Notes: generated from the letters alone by a model not told the origin. A stretch of DNA of 64,000 nucleotides from Lyngbya sp. PCC 8106 (GCF_000169095.1 NZ_AAVU01000010.1:107037-171036); one strand, 5' to 3'. Numbered from the stretch's first letter, positions 17,838-28,215 are shown. Made by a program: numbers and translations.

Positions 17838-17874
17838 AAAGATCGGGTTTAATATTAAAAATCCGATCTTTTTT
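17838..17874 (+). terminator. Rho-independent terminator after the Kunitz gene
   Basis: AAAGATCGG at 17838-17846 pairs with CCGATCTTT at 17863-17871 and is followed by a T run. It lies 40 bp after the Kunitz stop codon and also faces the convergent rsmG. Confidence 0.85.
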
Positions 17875-17901
17875 AGAACCGAAATAAACAAGAATAAAAC
17901 C

Positions 17902-18594
17902 TTACAACTTCTTGATATCAACACAATTTCTATCCCCCTGAGTCAAGGGTGTTGTAAAGCTTCTCACCGACTCAATTTCACCGCCTAAACCCTTCAAAAC
18001 AGAGTTTAACTCTTTTTCTTCCTCCACAGTCCAATGTCCGCGATACAACACCGCTCGACCTCCTTTCTGACAAAAAGGTAAAGCATATTTTGCACAAATA
18101 GGAGCCGCAGCCACCGCCCGAACCAAAGCCAAATGATACTTATTTTTAAACTTTAACTGTTGATTAACCTGTTCAGCACGACCGACAAACAAGCTTGAAT
18201 TTTTAATCTCTAAATCAGCAATCAAAGACTCTAAAAAAGTGATTTTTTTGCGGACACTATCTAACAACATCACCGAACTTTTAGGGAATGCAATCGCCAC
18301 AGGTAAACCCGGAAAACCTGCCCCGGTTCCAATATCAATCACTTCAACAGTTGAGGCAAAATCCCATTCTCCTCTCAACAGCGGTGCAATTCCCGCCAGA
18401 GAATCCCATAAATGTTTTTCCCAAAACGCTTCAGGTTGAGTAATTCGAGTTAAATTGAGAGATTGATTTCCCGTTAATATCTCCTCATAGAGACATTGAA
18501 ACTGTTGGTTTTGGGCTGCCGTCGGTTGCCAATTTAAAGTTTCTAACCAAACCGAATCTCTATCAGGAATAATCGGGATTTCAGGATCATTCAT
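17902..18594 (-). CDS. rsmG: 16S rRNA (guanine-527-N7) methyltransferase RsmG
   Basis: 230 aa, normal length for RsmG/GidB. The SAM-binding motif VIDIGTGAGFPGLPVAI is near residues 69-85, and the N-terminal helix region NLTRITQPEAFWEKHLWDSL is characteristic of the family. ALVRAVAAAP is the conserved motif near residue 154. It methylates N7 of G527 in 16S rRNA in the small ribosomal subunit. It lies 66 bp downstream of the ABC ATPase gene on the same strand, possibly in one transcript. Confidence 0.95.
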   Translation of the reverse strand: MNDPEIPIIPDRDSVWLETLNWQPTAAQNQQFQCLYEEILTGNQSLNLTRITQPEAFWEKHLWDSLAGIAPLLRGEWDFASTVEVIDIGTGAGFPGLPVAIAFPKSSVMLLDSVRKKITFLESLIADLEIKNSSLFVGRAEQVNQQLKFKNKYHLALVRAVAAAPICAKYALPFCQKGGRAVLYRGHWTVEEEKELNSVLKGLGGEIESVRSFTTPLTQGDRNCVDIKKL

Positions 18595-18660
18595 TGTTAA
18601 TTAAACTGCAAAAATATTATTAATTTTAATCAAAAAAAGGGATGTTTATTGAGAACCAAC

Positions 18661-19317
18661 TCATGATATTTTTTCCCAAGCCGCATCCGGATCTAGGCAT
18701 TGTAAATCTCCATGATTCAACGTCCAGCACTGATCAGCAACCCCGATCAAATCAGCAGCATCGTGAGTCACAATCAACAACGTCCAATGGTTTTTTAACT
18801 TCGCTAATAAACTCACCAATTGTTGTCGCATTGACCAATCCAACCCCGCTGTCGGTTCATCCAACATCAACAAATGCGGTTGACGAATTAATTGTACCGC
18901 CAAAGCCAAGCGTCGTTGCTGTCCTCCACTTAACGAATGCGGTGGATTTTGCAGGGATATATGACCCAATCCCACCTCATTTAACGCATGATTGACCTGT
19001 TCTAGTCCTAACTCGGGGTGTCCGAGGCGTAATTCCTCCAAAACCGTTCCCCCACAAAAATGTCGTTCCGGAAACTGAAACACCAAACCTGCTAACTGTT
19101 GTAAGTGTTCAGATGTTAACACCTGATCTCGCCAACAAATTTCTCCCCTTGTTTTTTCAGCCAAACCCGCTAAAATTTCAAGAAGCGTACTTTTACCCGA
19201 TCCACTGCGACCCACAATCAACCCCATTTGCTGAGGTGCGAGTTCCAAATTAATGTCTTTTAGGATAGGTACAGGAGTCGCGGGCGGATGATAAAGTATA
19301 TTCTTGAGATAAAGCAT
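18661..19317 (-). CDS. ABC transporter ATP-binding protein (ECF/CbiO-like)
   Basis: 218-aa single nucleotide-binding domain. Walker A GRSGSGKST is near residue 36, the Q-loop FQFPERHF near 79 (typical of energy-coupling factor A components), the signature LSGGQQRR near 128, Walker B LLMLDEPTAGLD near 147-158 and the H-loop VTHDAAD near 183. It should power import or export through a membrane partner encoded elsewhere; none is adjacent. The ECF-type Q-loop suggests vitamin or metal uptake, but this is inference. Confidence 0.87.
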   Translation of the reverse strand: MLYLKNILYHPPATPVPILKDINLELAPQQMGLIVGRSGSGKSTLLEILAGLAEKTRGEICWRDQVLTSEHLQQLAGLVFQFPERHFCGGTVLEELRLGHPELGLEQVNHALNEVGLGHISLQNPPHSLSGGQQRRLALAVQLIRQPHLLMLDEPTAGLDWSMRQQLVSLLAKLKNHWTLLIVTHDAADLIGVADQCWTLNHGDLQCLDPDAAWEKIS

Positions 19318-19472
19318 CGGGGAAAAAAGCTAAAATTTGAAAGTTAGTAAACTGTTAAACCCAGTTCCTCAAAATCATAACATCTGCTGACCAGTTCTTG
19401 TGGAACAAGTTCTTTTATTCTACCGTCAATAATTCATTATTTACTGTTGTCATTACTCGAAAATTAATCCTT

Positions 19473-20489
19473 ATGTTTGCAGCTTCTTGGTTAAAATATT
19501 TAACTCCAACTTGGCAAAAAATCAGTGCCGTAACAGCGAGTACCACTGTCCTTTTCCTGAGCTTATCCATTATTCCAGTCTGGGCAGCCGACCCCTTTCG
19601 AGAAGGAGATCAAGCCCGAGAAATTGGAGAAAATACAGAAGCCGCTTTCAAGGCAATGTTTGAACAAGGAAACTATCAAAATGCTCAATGGTATCTCGAA
19701 CAAGCGGTATCTCAAGAAGCAGATGAACCGATAATTTACGCCTTGCTTGCTTCTTTAGCTTACCAACAGCAAGACTTAGAAGGTGTGAAAACCTATGCTG
19801 ACCAAACAATGGTGGCTGCAAAAGCTCTAGAAAGTCGTGATTTATTAAGAAGTAATCTATATATTGCGATCGCGTATTTCTTAGATGGTGCTTATATTTT
19901 AGCCACAAAAGGAACGCTTAGAGGTGCGCCCGTTGCCCTAGATATGCTTCAGGATGTTTTCAAACACATGGATGCAGCCGCTCAAATTGATGCAACTGAT
20001 CCTGAATTGAATCTCATTCGAGGTTACATGGATTTATTTTTAGCTCTAAATCTGCCGTTTTCTGATACTCAAGCGGCAATTCAAAAACTCGTTGACTATG
20101 GAAGTCCGCGTCATCTGGCTTATCGAGGTCTAGCGCTCGCTTATCGAGATTTAGACCAACATGAAACAGCCTTAGAATTCATCAACAAAGCGATCAAAGA
20201 TGTGCCAGAAAATCCTGAACTTCTGTATATCAAAGCTCAACTCCTCAACTCCATTGCCAAACGCAATAATAGCCCCTTGACTTTAACAGAAGCCCAAGAA
20301 AGCTTTCAAGCAGCCTTAGCCGAACCCCAACAACTCCCGAAAAAAATAGTCGCACAAATTTTTTATGAACAATGCAAAAATCTGAACCGCATTGATAATC
20401 AAAGTCGTGCTTGTGATCCAATGCGAGATACAATCAGAGAAACGAATAGTTCGTGGGGGCCAACAAGAGAACAAATGCCCACTTTATAA
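19473..20489 (+). CDS. Sll0314/Alr1548-family TPR protein
   Basis: 338 aa from ATG 19473; the frame is open from 19398 but the upstream part is not conserved-looking. A hydrophobic segment (VTASTTVLFLSLSIIPVWA) acts as a signal peptide, then mature ADPFREGDQAREIGENTEAA. TPR-like helical pairs run from about 55 to 290 (for example ALLASLAYQQQDLEGVKTYA and GLALAYRDLDQHETALEFIN). Its end shows the Cys-rich YEQCKNLNRIDNQSRACDPM typical of this cyanobacterial family. It is a periplasmic or lumenal scaffold of unknown partner. It is 21 bp upstream of the DUF3531 gene. Confidence 0.85.
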   Translation: MFAASWLKYLTPTWQKISAVTASTTVLFLSLSIIPVWAADPFREGDQAREIGENTEAAFKAMFEQGNYQNAQWYLEQAVSQEADEPIIYALLASLAYQQQDLEGVKTYADQTMVAAKALESRDLLRSNLYIAIAYFLDGAYILATKGTLRGAPVALDMLQDVFKHMDAAAQIDATDPELNLIRGYMDLFLALNLPFSDTQAAIQKLVDYGSPRHLAYRGLALAYRDLDQHETALEFINKAIKDVPENPELLYIKAQLLNSIAKRNNSPLTLTEAQESFQAALAEPQQLPKKIVAQIFYEQCKNLNRIDNQSRACDPMRDTIRETNSSWGPTREQMPTL

Positions 20490-20510
20490 ACCCGATCAAC
20501 GAGTAATTTT

Positions 20511-20963
20511 ATGGAAGTTAAATTTCGCGAATGTAATCCTTTTGATATCTGGATTTGGCTTAAATTTAGTACCGTTCCTTCTATGACTGAACGTCAGTAT
20601 ATTGAAGAAGTGTTTGATTCTTGGTTTCTCCTCGGAAAATTAGGTGGGTTTAACGCAGAAAATCTACAAGTTCAAGAGAGTGGAGTCGATATCAACTACA
20701 TGACCTATGATCTAGATAATGCCCAGAGTAATATGATGGCACTCATGCACAATATGGGAGAAATAGAATACGAAGGAGTGTGGGTAAGATGTTGGTTTGA
20801 TCTCGGCACCAGTGATGTTTTTTCTCTTGATATTTTGATTAGTGCTTTCAAGCAACTGAGTCAAGAATATGTCACTATTGAAGAATTAATTATTGGTGGA
20901 GAAAATGAAGATTGGCCGATTAATGAAGAGTACAGAAATTCAAGTTTAGCAGATTATAACTAA
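20511..20963 (+). CDS. DUF3531-family protein
   Basis: 150 aa, matching the cyanobacterial/plastid family DUF3531 (MEVKFRECNPFDIWIWLKF start, then SWFLLGKLGGFNAENLQVQE and VWVRCWFDLGTSDVFSLDI). The function is unknown. The protein is soluble and acidic. It sits between the Sll0314-type gene and a NUDIX gene with gaps of about 20 bp, a likely three-gene operon. Confidence 0.85.
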   Translation: MEVKFRECNPFDIWIWLKFSTVPSMTERQYIEEVFDSWFLLGKLGGFNAENLQVQESGVDINYMTYDLDNAQSNMMALMHNMGEIEYEGVWVRCWFDLGTSDVFSLDILISAFKQLSQEYVTIEELIIGGENEDWPINEEYRNSSLADYN

Positions 20964-20983
20964 TCATTGTATTGGGTGAATTC

Positions 20984-21418
20984 ATGTCTAAGAAAATTCG
21001 AGTCTTAGCCTTAGGATTAATTCAAGATCAAAATCGCTTGTTTTTATCCCAAGGTTACGATTCAGTCAAACAAGAAAACTTTTATCGGGCTTTAGGAGGA
21101 GGTGTAGATTTTGGCGAACAGAGTCGAGACGCTTTACAACGAGAATTCTTAGAAGAAATCCAAGCAACCCTGACTAATATTCAGTATTTGGGTTGCTTAG
21201 AAAGTATCTTTGTTCACCAGGAAAAACCTGGACATGAGATTATTCAACTTTATAAATGTGACTTTGCAGATCCGAAATTCTATCAGATCGAACAACTCAC
21301 CTTTAAGGAAGGAAAACGAGAAAAAACAGCACTTTGGGTTCCGCTTGAACGCATTCTATCCGGTGAATTAACCCTCTATCCTGAAAATTTTCTTGAATAT
21401 TGTGTAAACCCAAAATAG
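20984..21418 (+). CDS. NUDIX hydrolase
   Basis: 144 aa from ATG 20984. The Nudix box reads GGGVDFGEQSRDALQREFLE followed by EIQA near residues 36-60, fitting Gx5Ex7REUxEExxG except that the last Gly is Ala. It should hydrolyse a nucleoside diphosphate linked to another moiety with Mg; the substrate is unknown. It is the last gene of the TPR-DUF3531-NUDIX run and is convergent with rnhA with only 5 bp between. Confidence 0.88.
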   Translation: MSKKIRVLALGLIQDQNRLFLSQGYDSVKQENFYRALGGGVDFGEQSRDALQREFLEEIQATLTNIQYLGCLESIFVHQEKPGHEIIQLYKCDFADPKFYQIEQLTFKEGKREKTALWVPLERILSGELTLYPENFLEYCVNPK

Positions 21419-21423
21419 CATTT

Positions 21424-22206
21424 TTAAAACAACGAAATTTGCTGCATCTCTGGATTTTCATAGCCTACATCTTGCAGTAGATTTTGCTGTTGACAGCCTT
21501 GAACTGCTAGGCGATCACAACATTCATTTTCGCGATTTCCTGCATGACCTTTGACCCAAACAAATTTTACTTGATGCTGTGAACAAAGTTTTAGTAACTG
21601 TTCCCAAAGATCCGGATTCATGGCTAATTCTTTTTTATTTCGTTTCCAGCCATTAGCTTGCCAACGTTCTGCCCACCCTTTTTCAATTGCATCAACCACA
21701 TATTTAGAATCACTATAAAGCTTAACTTTACTTTTTTTATCTAAAACTTCCAGTCCAACAATCGCCGCCATCATTTCCATGCGATTATTGGTTGTGAACT
21801 GAAAACCCCCCGATAATTCTTCTCGATGATCTCCACGAATTAACACAATCCCATAACCACCTGGCCCCGGATTTCCCTGACAAGCCCCATCAGTATACAA
21901 TATTACTTCTTGAAGTTTTGATGAATTTTCTGGAGTGTTTTGAATCTCTTGAACCGACTGATGAGACGCTAAAGTTTGAGTAGGTTTGGGTTGGGGTTTA
22001 TTTTTTGGCAGAACCGTCAAATTTTGCGTTACACTCTCCCGATATAACCGCATCATCTTTAAAAGATTGGATCGATATTCTGGCGGTGTCGCTTCAATTT
22101 CTGCTAAAAACTCAGCATTCTCGATAGGAGAGGATTGATGTACAGGTTCAGACAAGCGGTGATCGGTCATTCCATTCAGTTGAGACATAATCTTTTTTTG
22201 AGTCAA
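21424..22206 (-). CDS. rnhA: Ribonuclease HI with N-terminal extension
   Basis: 260 aa; the RNase HI domain fills about residues 95-240. The catalytic acidic residues sit in [48 protein letters not shown] and [21 protein letters not shown] basic substrate-binding segments are present ([16 protein letters not shown]). It cleaves the RNA strand of RNA:DNA hybrids. The first 90 residues are Q/P-rich and unusual; they could start at a later Met, but no good alternative is near the domain. The C-terminus extends 20 residues beyond E. coli RnhA. Confidence 0.93.
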   Translation of the reverse strand: MTQKKIMSQLNGMTDHRLSEPVHQSSPIENAEFLAEIEATPPEYRSNLLKMMRLYRESVTQNLTVLPKNKPQPKPTQTLASHQSVQEIQNTPENSSKLQEVILYTDGACQGNPGPGGYGIVLIRGDHREELSGGFQFTTNNRMEMMAAIVGLEVLDKKSKVKLYSDSKYVVDAIEKGWAERWQANGWKRNKKELAMNPDLWEQLLKLCSQHQVKFVWVKGHAGNRENECCDRLAVQGCQQQNLLQDVGYENPEMQQISLF

Positions 22207-22357
22207 TGCAGTCTATACAGCATCACTGCTCTTTTTATTCTAAGATGCAACTGCACATCTGCTTATACAAAAATATTGCGGATCTGAATCTATCTCCAGA
22301 TAGAGATGTCAATGCTATTATTTATCTTAAGCTAAAATATAACCTTAATCAACAAAA

Positions 22358-22378
22358 TGATCAATGATGAATTGATCA
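22358..22378. promoter_or_regulatory. Candidate operator dyad upstream of the multi-PAS kinase
   Basis: TGATCAAT at 22358-22365 and ATTGATCA at 22371-22378 form a perfect 8-bp inverted repeat around GATGA. It lies in the 438-bp gap between rnhA and the kinase. It is too AT-rich and lacks a T run for a terminator, so a protein-binding site is the better guess. Nothing else is evident in 22207-22628. Confidence 0.35.
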
Positions 22379-22628
22379 CCTGAAATGGAGGATGCAAATT
22401 CCCGGCTTTGGTTTGAGTTCTAAACTAAAAATCCTGAATTAAAAGTTTTTTGGGGAGTAAAAAAATTGTGATATCTTTCAGTTATTCATCTTTTAGGACT
22501 GGTAACTTTATATTCATAGCTGAGTTCAAACTTGACCTAAAATTAACTTTGTTTTAACGAATTTATTAATTTTTTAAATCAGAATTTTGGATTAAAATAT
22601 AACAACATCGATTAATATTGGCTTCGCC

Positions 22629-22634
22629 AGGAGG
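22629..22634 (+). promoter_or_regulatory. Ribosome binding site deciding a GTG start
   Basis: AGGAGG ends 10 nt before GTG at 22645, which begins VTATQPDPFF. The frame is open from TTG 22618, but that codon lies upstream of this strong Shine-Dalgarno sequence and cannot use it. The GTG is therefore the likely start. Confidence 0.8.
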
Positions 22635-22644
22635 AAAAAAAACA

Positions 22645-25600
22645 GTGACAGCAACACAACCCGATCCATTTTTTAGTCTCAGTAAAATGAGTGAAATTAT
22701 GCGATCGCAGGATTGGCAACAAACTCCTCTGGGTGCAGTGGATCAATGGTCTGTACAGCTTAAAACCATTTTAAATCTAATTTTAAACGCTTGTCATCCA
22801 ATGTTTATCCTGTGGGGAGATGAAAAACATTTCCTCTATAATGATGCTTGTCGTTCAATTTTTACTAATATTCAGCCGACTTTAACTTTAGGTCAACCTT
22901 TAAAATCTTGCTATCCAAACCTAGATCAGATCATTGCTTCAGACATACAACACATTTTAACAACAGGAGAAGCGATTTGTCGTGAAAATCAAGACTTCAA
23001 TCAACAGTCATTTATTGAACAAAAACACGGTTATTTTAAAACCTCCTACAGCCCAATTTTGGATCAAATCGGTCAAGTAGCAGGTGTGTTGGGAACCCTG
23101 ATAGAAATCCCTTCCCCTGCACAGGCACCCATTAACCCCGAAACACCCTCTAATATCTTAGAACGAATTACCGATGCTTTTGTCGCCTTAGATCGCAATT
23201 TTTGTTATACCTACGTCAATCAAGAAGCGGCCCGTTTATTCGGATATTCTCGCGAAGAACTACTCGGAAAACAACTCTGGAAAGATGTATTTGTAGCCGA
23301 AGCAGAATATCCCGAAGCCGAACAATTGCGTCAAGCGATGAAGGAACAAACCCCCCTTTATTTAGAAGCTTTCTCCCCAAGCCTGAATCGCTATTTAGAA
23401 ATCAACGCCTACCCGTCAGTTGAAGGAATTTCGATCTATTTTCGAGATATTAGCGAACGCAAAAAAATCGAAACCCAACTACAATCCAGCGAAGAATTTA
23501 ACCGTCGGATTATCGAAAGTAGCGCCGACTGTATCAAAGTATTAGACTTAGAAGGACGACTGCTTTCAATGAACTCCGGAGGACAACTCATACTAGAAAT
23601 CCATGATCTCCAACCCTTTTTGGATCAACCTTGGGTAAAGTTTTGGCAAGATCGAGATCATCCCAAAGCCGAAAAAGCCATTCACCTCGCAAAAGTCGGA
23701 GGAACCAGTCGTTTTCAAGGCTATTGTCCGACTCAAAAAGGTCAATCTAAATGGTGGGATGTGATTGTCACCCCGATCTTTGGAAAACAACAACAAGTCG
23801 AACAAATTCTCTGTCTGTCGCGAGATATCACCAACTTAAAAGAAGCCGAAAACGCACTCCGAAGCAGTGAAACCCTCTATCGAACCCTCAGCGACGCCGT
23901 TCCCGACTTTATCTGGTCTTGCGACAGCAATGGACAAACCGATTTTGTCAACTCTCGCTGGATAGAATATACAGGGTTAACCCTAGAAGAACTCAACTCT
24001 AAAGGCTTACAACAAATCAATCATCCCGATGACTATCCTCACTTACAGCAAGCCTGGGAAGAAGCCAAACAGCAAGGAGGATTTTTTGAAGCCGAATTTC
24101 GCTACCGTCGCCATGACGGAGTTTACCGTTGGTTTATCGGTCGTGCAGCCCCCCTCAAAGATGAAGTCGGTCGCGTAATTAAATGGATTGGCACCACCAC
24201 AGACATCCACGAACGCAAACAAGCCGAAGCCGAACGAGAACAACTTCTGCAACAACTCGAAACCGAACGCTCTCGGATGAATGCCATCTTACAACAAATG
24301 CCTGCCGGAGTGCTGATTGCAGATGAGGCTACCCAAAAATTAGTTCTCGCCAACCAACAAGTCGAACAGATACTCGGCTACTCGTACCCCCTGGACTTAG
24401 AGTTAGATGCCTACGCTCAAACGATTACCTTTACCGGGTTTCATCCCAACGGACAGCCTTATCAAGCCTCGGAATATCCCCTACTGCGATCGCTGAAAAC
24501 AGGCGAAGTCATTTTAGGGGAAGAAATTTCCATTCTCCGAGCGGATGGAGATAGTATCTTTATTAACGTTAATTCCGCCCCGATTCGTGATCAACAGGGA
24601 GAGATTGTCGCGGCCGTTGCTGTGTTTCGAGATATTACCGCTCAACGACAGGCTGAACTCTCTCTGAGACGAGGTGAAGAACGATTTCGCGCCCTGATCG
24701 AACAAGCACCCGATGCCGTATTGATTGCCGAGATCGATGGCACCTATATCGATGTCAATAATAACGCCTGTGACTTATTGGGTTATCGGCGAGAAGAACT
24801 GATTGGCAAACAAATCAGTGAACTGATTCCGAGTGAAGACCAGCCTCGACTCGCAGCAATGAAGCAATCTTTACTCCTCGGGAATACCCACGTCGAAGAA
24901 TGGAAGTTAATCAGAAAAGATGGCACTGACGTTCCCGTTGAAATCAGTACCAAGATTTTACCCGATGGCCGTTGGCAAGCCTTTGTGCGGGATATCACCG
25001 AACGTAAGCAAGCCGAAGCCGCCCTCAGACAACGGGAAGAAGAACTCCGCTTAATTACCGATGCAGTCCCGGCTTTAATCGCCTATGTTGATCGAGAGCA
25101 ACGGTTTCGCTTTGTTAATCGGGCTTATCGGGATTGGTTTGGATATCCGCCTGAAAAGATTATCGGTCAGCATCTGGCAGAATTTATTGGGGAAACGGCT
25201 TATCAGTATATGAAACTGAATGTCGAGTCCGCCCTGGCAGGAAAACCCGTTACCGTTGAACTCTGGATGCCCTTTGAGGGTGGCCCCCGTTATGTTCGTC
25301 GTCAATATATTCCCGATATTGCAAACAATGGTACTGTCAAGGGATTTTATGCGCTGATTACTGACATTACCAACTTAAAACAAACCGAAGAAGCACTACG
25401 CCAGAGTGAACAACGTTATCGCTCTCTGGTTTCTATTTTGAGTTCTATTGTGTGGACGGTTAATCCCGAAGGTCACTTTATTCAACCTCAGCCCGCTTGG
25501 GAAATTTACACCGGACAAAGTTGGAGTGAATATCAAAATTGGGGTTGGATAGAAGCAATTCATCCTGAAGACCAAGCGCGAGTTCAGTCGATCTGGATAC

Positions 25601-28158
25601 AAGCCCGAGACAACAAAACGATTTATCAATCTGAAGGACGGATCTGGAATGCTGCAACCCAAAATTATCGCTACTTTGAAGCCAAAGGAATCCCGTTATT
25701 GAACTCAGAAGGTTCGGTTCAAGAATGGGTAGGGACGATCACTGATGTAGACAATCGTAAACGAGCAGAAATTGCCCTCGGGCAAAGTGAAGAACGATTT
25801 CGGCAAATGGCGGAAAATGTCGAAGATGTTTTCTGGATCATGGATGTGAAAGATGTGCAGATTCTTTATGTGAGTCCAGCCTATGAACACATCTGGGGAC
25901 ATTCTTGCGATCGCCTTTATACCAATCCCTACAACTGGCTAGAGGCAATTCATCCCGAAGATCAACAGCGAGTCAGAATCGCTTTTTTTGAACAAGGATT
26001 TCAGGATCAATTTAGCCAAGAATATCGCATTATTCGTCCCGATGGTTCGATGCGGTGGATACGCGATCGCTCTTTTCCCATTCCCAACGAACAAGGTGAA
26101 GTTCGGCGTATCGCTGGCATTGCTGAAGATATTACCACCAGTAAACAAGTTGCCGCCGCTCTGCGACGCAGTGAACAACAATTTCGGGTGGCTCAAGAGT
26201 TGTCGCTGTATGCGTTTACCATTCTCAAAAGTGTACGGGATGAAACCGGACAAATTATTGATTTTGAGTTTATTTATATTAACCCCAAAGCCGCAGAAGC
26301 GGTCAAACGTTCGGCGGAAGATATCATCGGTCAACGACTTTTAGAAGTATTACCCGGAAGTCAACTCAATACCAATTTGTTTAATCGCTACATTCAAGTG
26401 GTGGAAACAGGTCAACCTCACGATATTGAGATTTTATACGACGCTGACGGGATTACAGGTTGGTTCCACAATATGGCGGTTAAGTTAGAAGATGGTGTAG
26501 CCGTTTCCTTTAGCGATATTAGCGATCGCAAACAAGCTGAGGAGGCTTTACGGGACAGTGAGGCCGCAGCTAAAGCCAGGGCTGAAGAATTAGAAATCTT
26601 GATGGAAGCGGTTCCCGCAGCGATTTGGATCGCCCACGATCGCAATTGTCATCAGATGACTGCCAACTTAAGTGCCTATGAACTGATGCGAACCTCTCCC
26701 GGTTCGATCACCACTGCGACTTCGCCGGATGGAAAGAACTACTTACCGTTTAAGCAACAAAGAAATGGCAAAGAGATTCCCCCTCACGATTTACCGATGC
26801 AACGGGCGGGACGCACAGGTGAGGAGGTTGAAGGAGAATTAGAGTTTGTGTTTGACAGTGGCGAAGTGCGCTATATCTACGGTAAAGCCGTTCCCTTGCG
26901 AAACGAACTGGGCAAGGTGCGGGGGGTAATTGGAGCGTTTTTGGATGTGACGGAACGCAAACAAGCTGAAGCTGAACGAGAACAACTTCTAGCCCGTGAA
27001 CGGTCTGCCAGAGAAGAAGCTGAGGCTGCTAACCGCATCAAAGATGAATTTTTGGCGGTTTTGTCTCACGAGTTGCGATCGCCGTTAAATCCAATTCTCG
27101 GGTGGGCGAATTTGCTTCAGCGCCAAAAGGTCGATGATCAAGTTTTTCATCAGGCTTTAACGACGATTGAGCGTAATGTGAAGTTGCAAGTTCAGTTGAT
27201 TGATGATTTATTAGATGTTTCTCGGATTTTACGCGGTAAATTGAAGTTAAATCGCTCGTCGGTTGATCTGGTTGTTGTGATTCTTTCTGCAATTGAAACG
27301 GTTCGTCTAGCGGCAGAAGCGAAGTCGATTGAGATTAGAACTCACTTAGATACTCAAGTTGGAAAGGTGTTAGGAGATGCGGGTCGTCTTCAACAAATTG
27401 TCTGGAATTTACTATCCAATGGGGTGAAATTTAGTGAGACTGGCGGACAAGTGGATATTTATTTAGAATCTGTAGGAAATGAGGCTCAAATTCGGGTACA
27501 AGATCGCGGAAAAGGAATTAATCCCAAGTTTTTACCTTATGTGTTTGATTATTTTCGTCAAGAAGATGGAACAACGACACGCAAGTTTGGTGGCTTAGGG
27601 TTAGGATTAGCAATTGTTCATTATATTACTGAAATGCACGGCGGAACGGTGCAAGCGGAGAGTCCTGGCGTTGGAAAAGGGGCTACTTTTACCGTTAAAT
27701 TACCTTTACTTCCCCTTGAGGGTAAATTTTTAGACTCTGACAAAATCACAAATGCGAGATCGATTAATGGTCAGTGTTTACAGGGAGTTCAAGTTTTAAT
27801 TGTTGAGGATGAAGCCGATACCCGTGAGTGTCTTTCGATGATGTTAGAACAAGCAGGTGCAACCGTGACGGCAATGACTTCAGCACCTGAAGGTTTAAAA
27901 GCATTTATGAATTCGACTCCCGATATTTTAGTTAGTGATATTGGGATGCCGGGAATGGATGGTTATCAGTTAATCAAGCAAATCCGCTCATTATATAAGA
28001 ATGAATCGGACAAACAAATGCCTGCAATTGCCTTAACTGCTTATGCGGCAGAAGCTGATTTTAAAAAAGCGTATCGATCCGGTTTTAACCAGCATATTTC
28101 TAAGCCGGTTGAACCGCAGATTTTAATTCAGGCAATTCTTGATTTAATCAATCCGTAA
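22645..28158 (+). CDS. Hybrid histidine kinase with about eleven PAS domains
   Basis: 1,837 aa. An N-terminal PAS-like region (QDWQQTPLGAVDQWS through LGTLIEI) is followed by about ten PAS/PAC repeats, each ending in a PAC motif such as DISERKK, DITAQRQ, DITERKQ or DVTERKQ. Then come HisKA with the phospho-His in LAVLSHELRSPLNPIL, HATPase_c (NLLSNGVKFSE, DRGKGI, GGLGLGLAIVHYI), and a C-terminal receiver with DD-type acidic pocket (VEDEADT), phospho-Asp in LVSDIGMPGMDG and Lys in HISKPVE. No membrane segments are visible, so it is a cytosolic sensor. Ligands of the PAS domains cannot be named. Confidence 0.95.
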   Translation: MTATQPDPFFSLSKMSEIMRSQDWQQTPLGAVDQWSVQLKTILNLILNACHPMFILWGDEKHFLYNDACRSIFTNIQPTLTLGQPLKSCYPNLDQIIASDIQHILTTGEAICRENQDFNQQSFIEQKHGYFKTSYSPILDQIGQVAGVLGTLIEIPSPAQAPINPETPSNILERITDAFVALDRNFCYTYVNQEAARLFGYSREELLGKQLWKDVFVAEAEYPEAEQLRQAMKEQTPLYLEAFSPSLNRYLEINAYPSVEGISIYFRDISERKKIETQLQSSEEFNRRIIESSADCIKVLDLEGRLLSMNSGGQLILEIHDLQPFLDQPWVKFWQDRDHPKAEKAIHLAKVGGTSRFQGYCPTQKGQSKWWDVIVTPIFGKQQQVEQILCLSRDITNLKEAENALRSSETLYRTLSDAVPDFIWSCDSNGQTDFVNSRWIEYTGLTLEELNSKGLQQINHPDDYPHLQQAWEEAKQQGGFFEAEFRYRRHDGVYRWFIGRAAPLKDEVGRVIKWIGTTTDIHERKQAEAEREQLLQQLETERSRMNAILQQMPAGVLIADEATQKLVLANQQVEQILGYSYPLDLELDAYAQTITFTGFHPNGQPYQASEYPLLRSLKTGEVILGEEISILRADGDSIFINVNSAPIRDQQGEIVAAVAVFRDITAQRQAELSLRRGEERFRALIEQAPDAVLIAEIDGTYIDVNNNACDLLGYRREELIGKQISELIPSEDQPRLAAMKQSLLLGNTHVEEWKLIRKDGTDVPVEISTKILPDGRWQAFVRDITERKQAEAALRQREEELRLITDAVPALIAYVDREQRFRFVNRAYRDWFGYPPEKIIGQHLAEFIGETAYQYMKLNVESALAGKPVTVELWMPFEGGPRYVRRQYIPDIANNGTVKGFYALITDITNLKQTEEALRQSEQRYRSLVSILSSIVWTVNPEGHFIQPQPAWEIYTGQSWSEYQNWGWIEAIHPEDQARVQSIWIQARDNKTIYQSEGRIWNAATQNYRYFEAKGIPLLNSEGSVQEWVGTITDVDNRKRAEIALGQSEERFRQMAENVEDVFWIMDVKDVQILYVSPAYEHIWGHSCDRLYTNPYNWLEAIHPEDQQRVRIAFFEQGFQDQFSQEYRIIRPDGSMRWIRDRSFPIPNEQGEVRRIAGIAEDITTSKQVAAALRRSEQQFRVAQELSLYAFTILKSVRDETGQIIDFEFIYINPKAAEAVKRSAEDIIGQRLLEVLPGSQLNTNLFNRYIQVVETGQPHDIEILYDADGITGWFHNMAVKLEDGVAVSFSDISDRKQAEEALRDSEAAAKARAEELEILMEAVPAAIWIAHDRNCHQMTANLSAYELMRTSPGSITTATSPDGKNYLPFKQQRNGKEIPPHDLPMQRAGRTGEEVEGELEFVFDSGEVRYIYGKAVPLRNELGKVRGVIGAFLDVTERKQAEAEREQLLARERSAREEAEAANRIKDEFLAVLSHELRSPLNPILGWANLLQRQKVDDQVFHQALTTIERNVKLQVQLIDDLLDVSRILRGKLKLNRSSVDLVVVILSAIETVRLAAEAKSIEIRTHLDTQVGKVLGDAGRLQQIVWNLLSNGVKFSETGGQVDIYLESVGNEAQIRVQDRGKGINPKFLPYVFDYFRQEDGTTTRKFGGLGLGLAIVHYITEMHGGTVQAESPGVGKGATFTVKLPLLPLEGKFLDSDKITNARSINGQCLQGVQVLIVEDEADTRECLSMMLEQAGATVTAMTSAPEGLKAFMNSTPDILVSDIGMPGMDGYQLIKQIRSLYKNESDKQMPAIALTAYAAEADFKKAYRSGFNQHISKPVEPQILIQAILDLINP

Positions 28159-28183
28159 AGGGATTAATATTGAGTAAGGTGGC

Positions 28184-28215
28184 CCTCCCCACCTCCCCAC
28201 CTCCCCACCTCCCCA
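28184..28215 (+). repeat. Tandem (CCTCCCCA)x4
   Basis: Four exact head-to-tail 8-bp units lie just after the kinase stop codon. Such C-rich octamer tracts recur between genes of filamentous cyanobacteria and change length by slippage. The remaining gap to 28401 contains no gene I can support. Confidence 0.85.
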
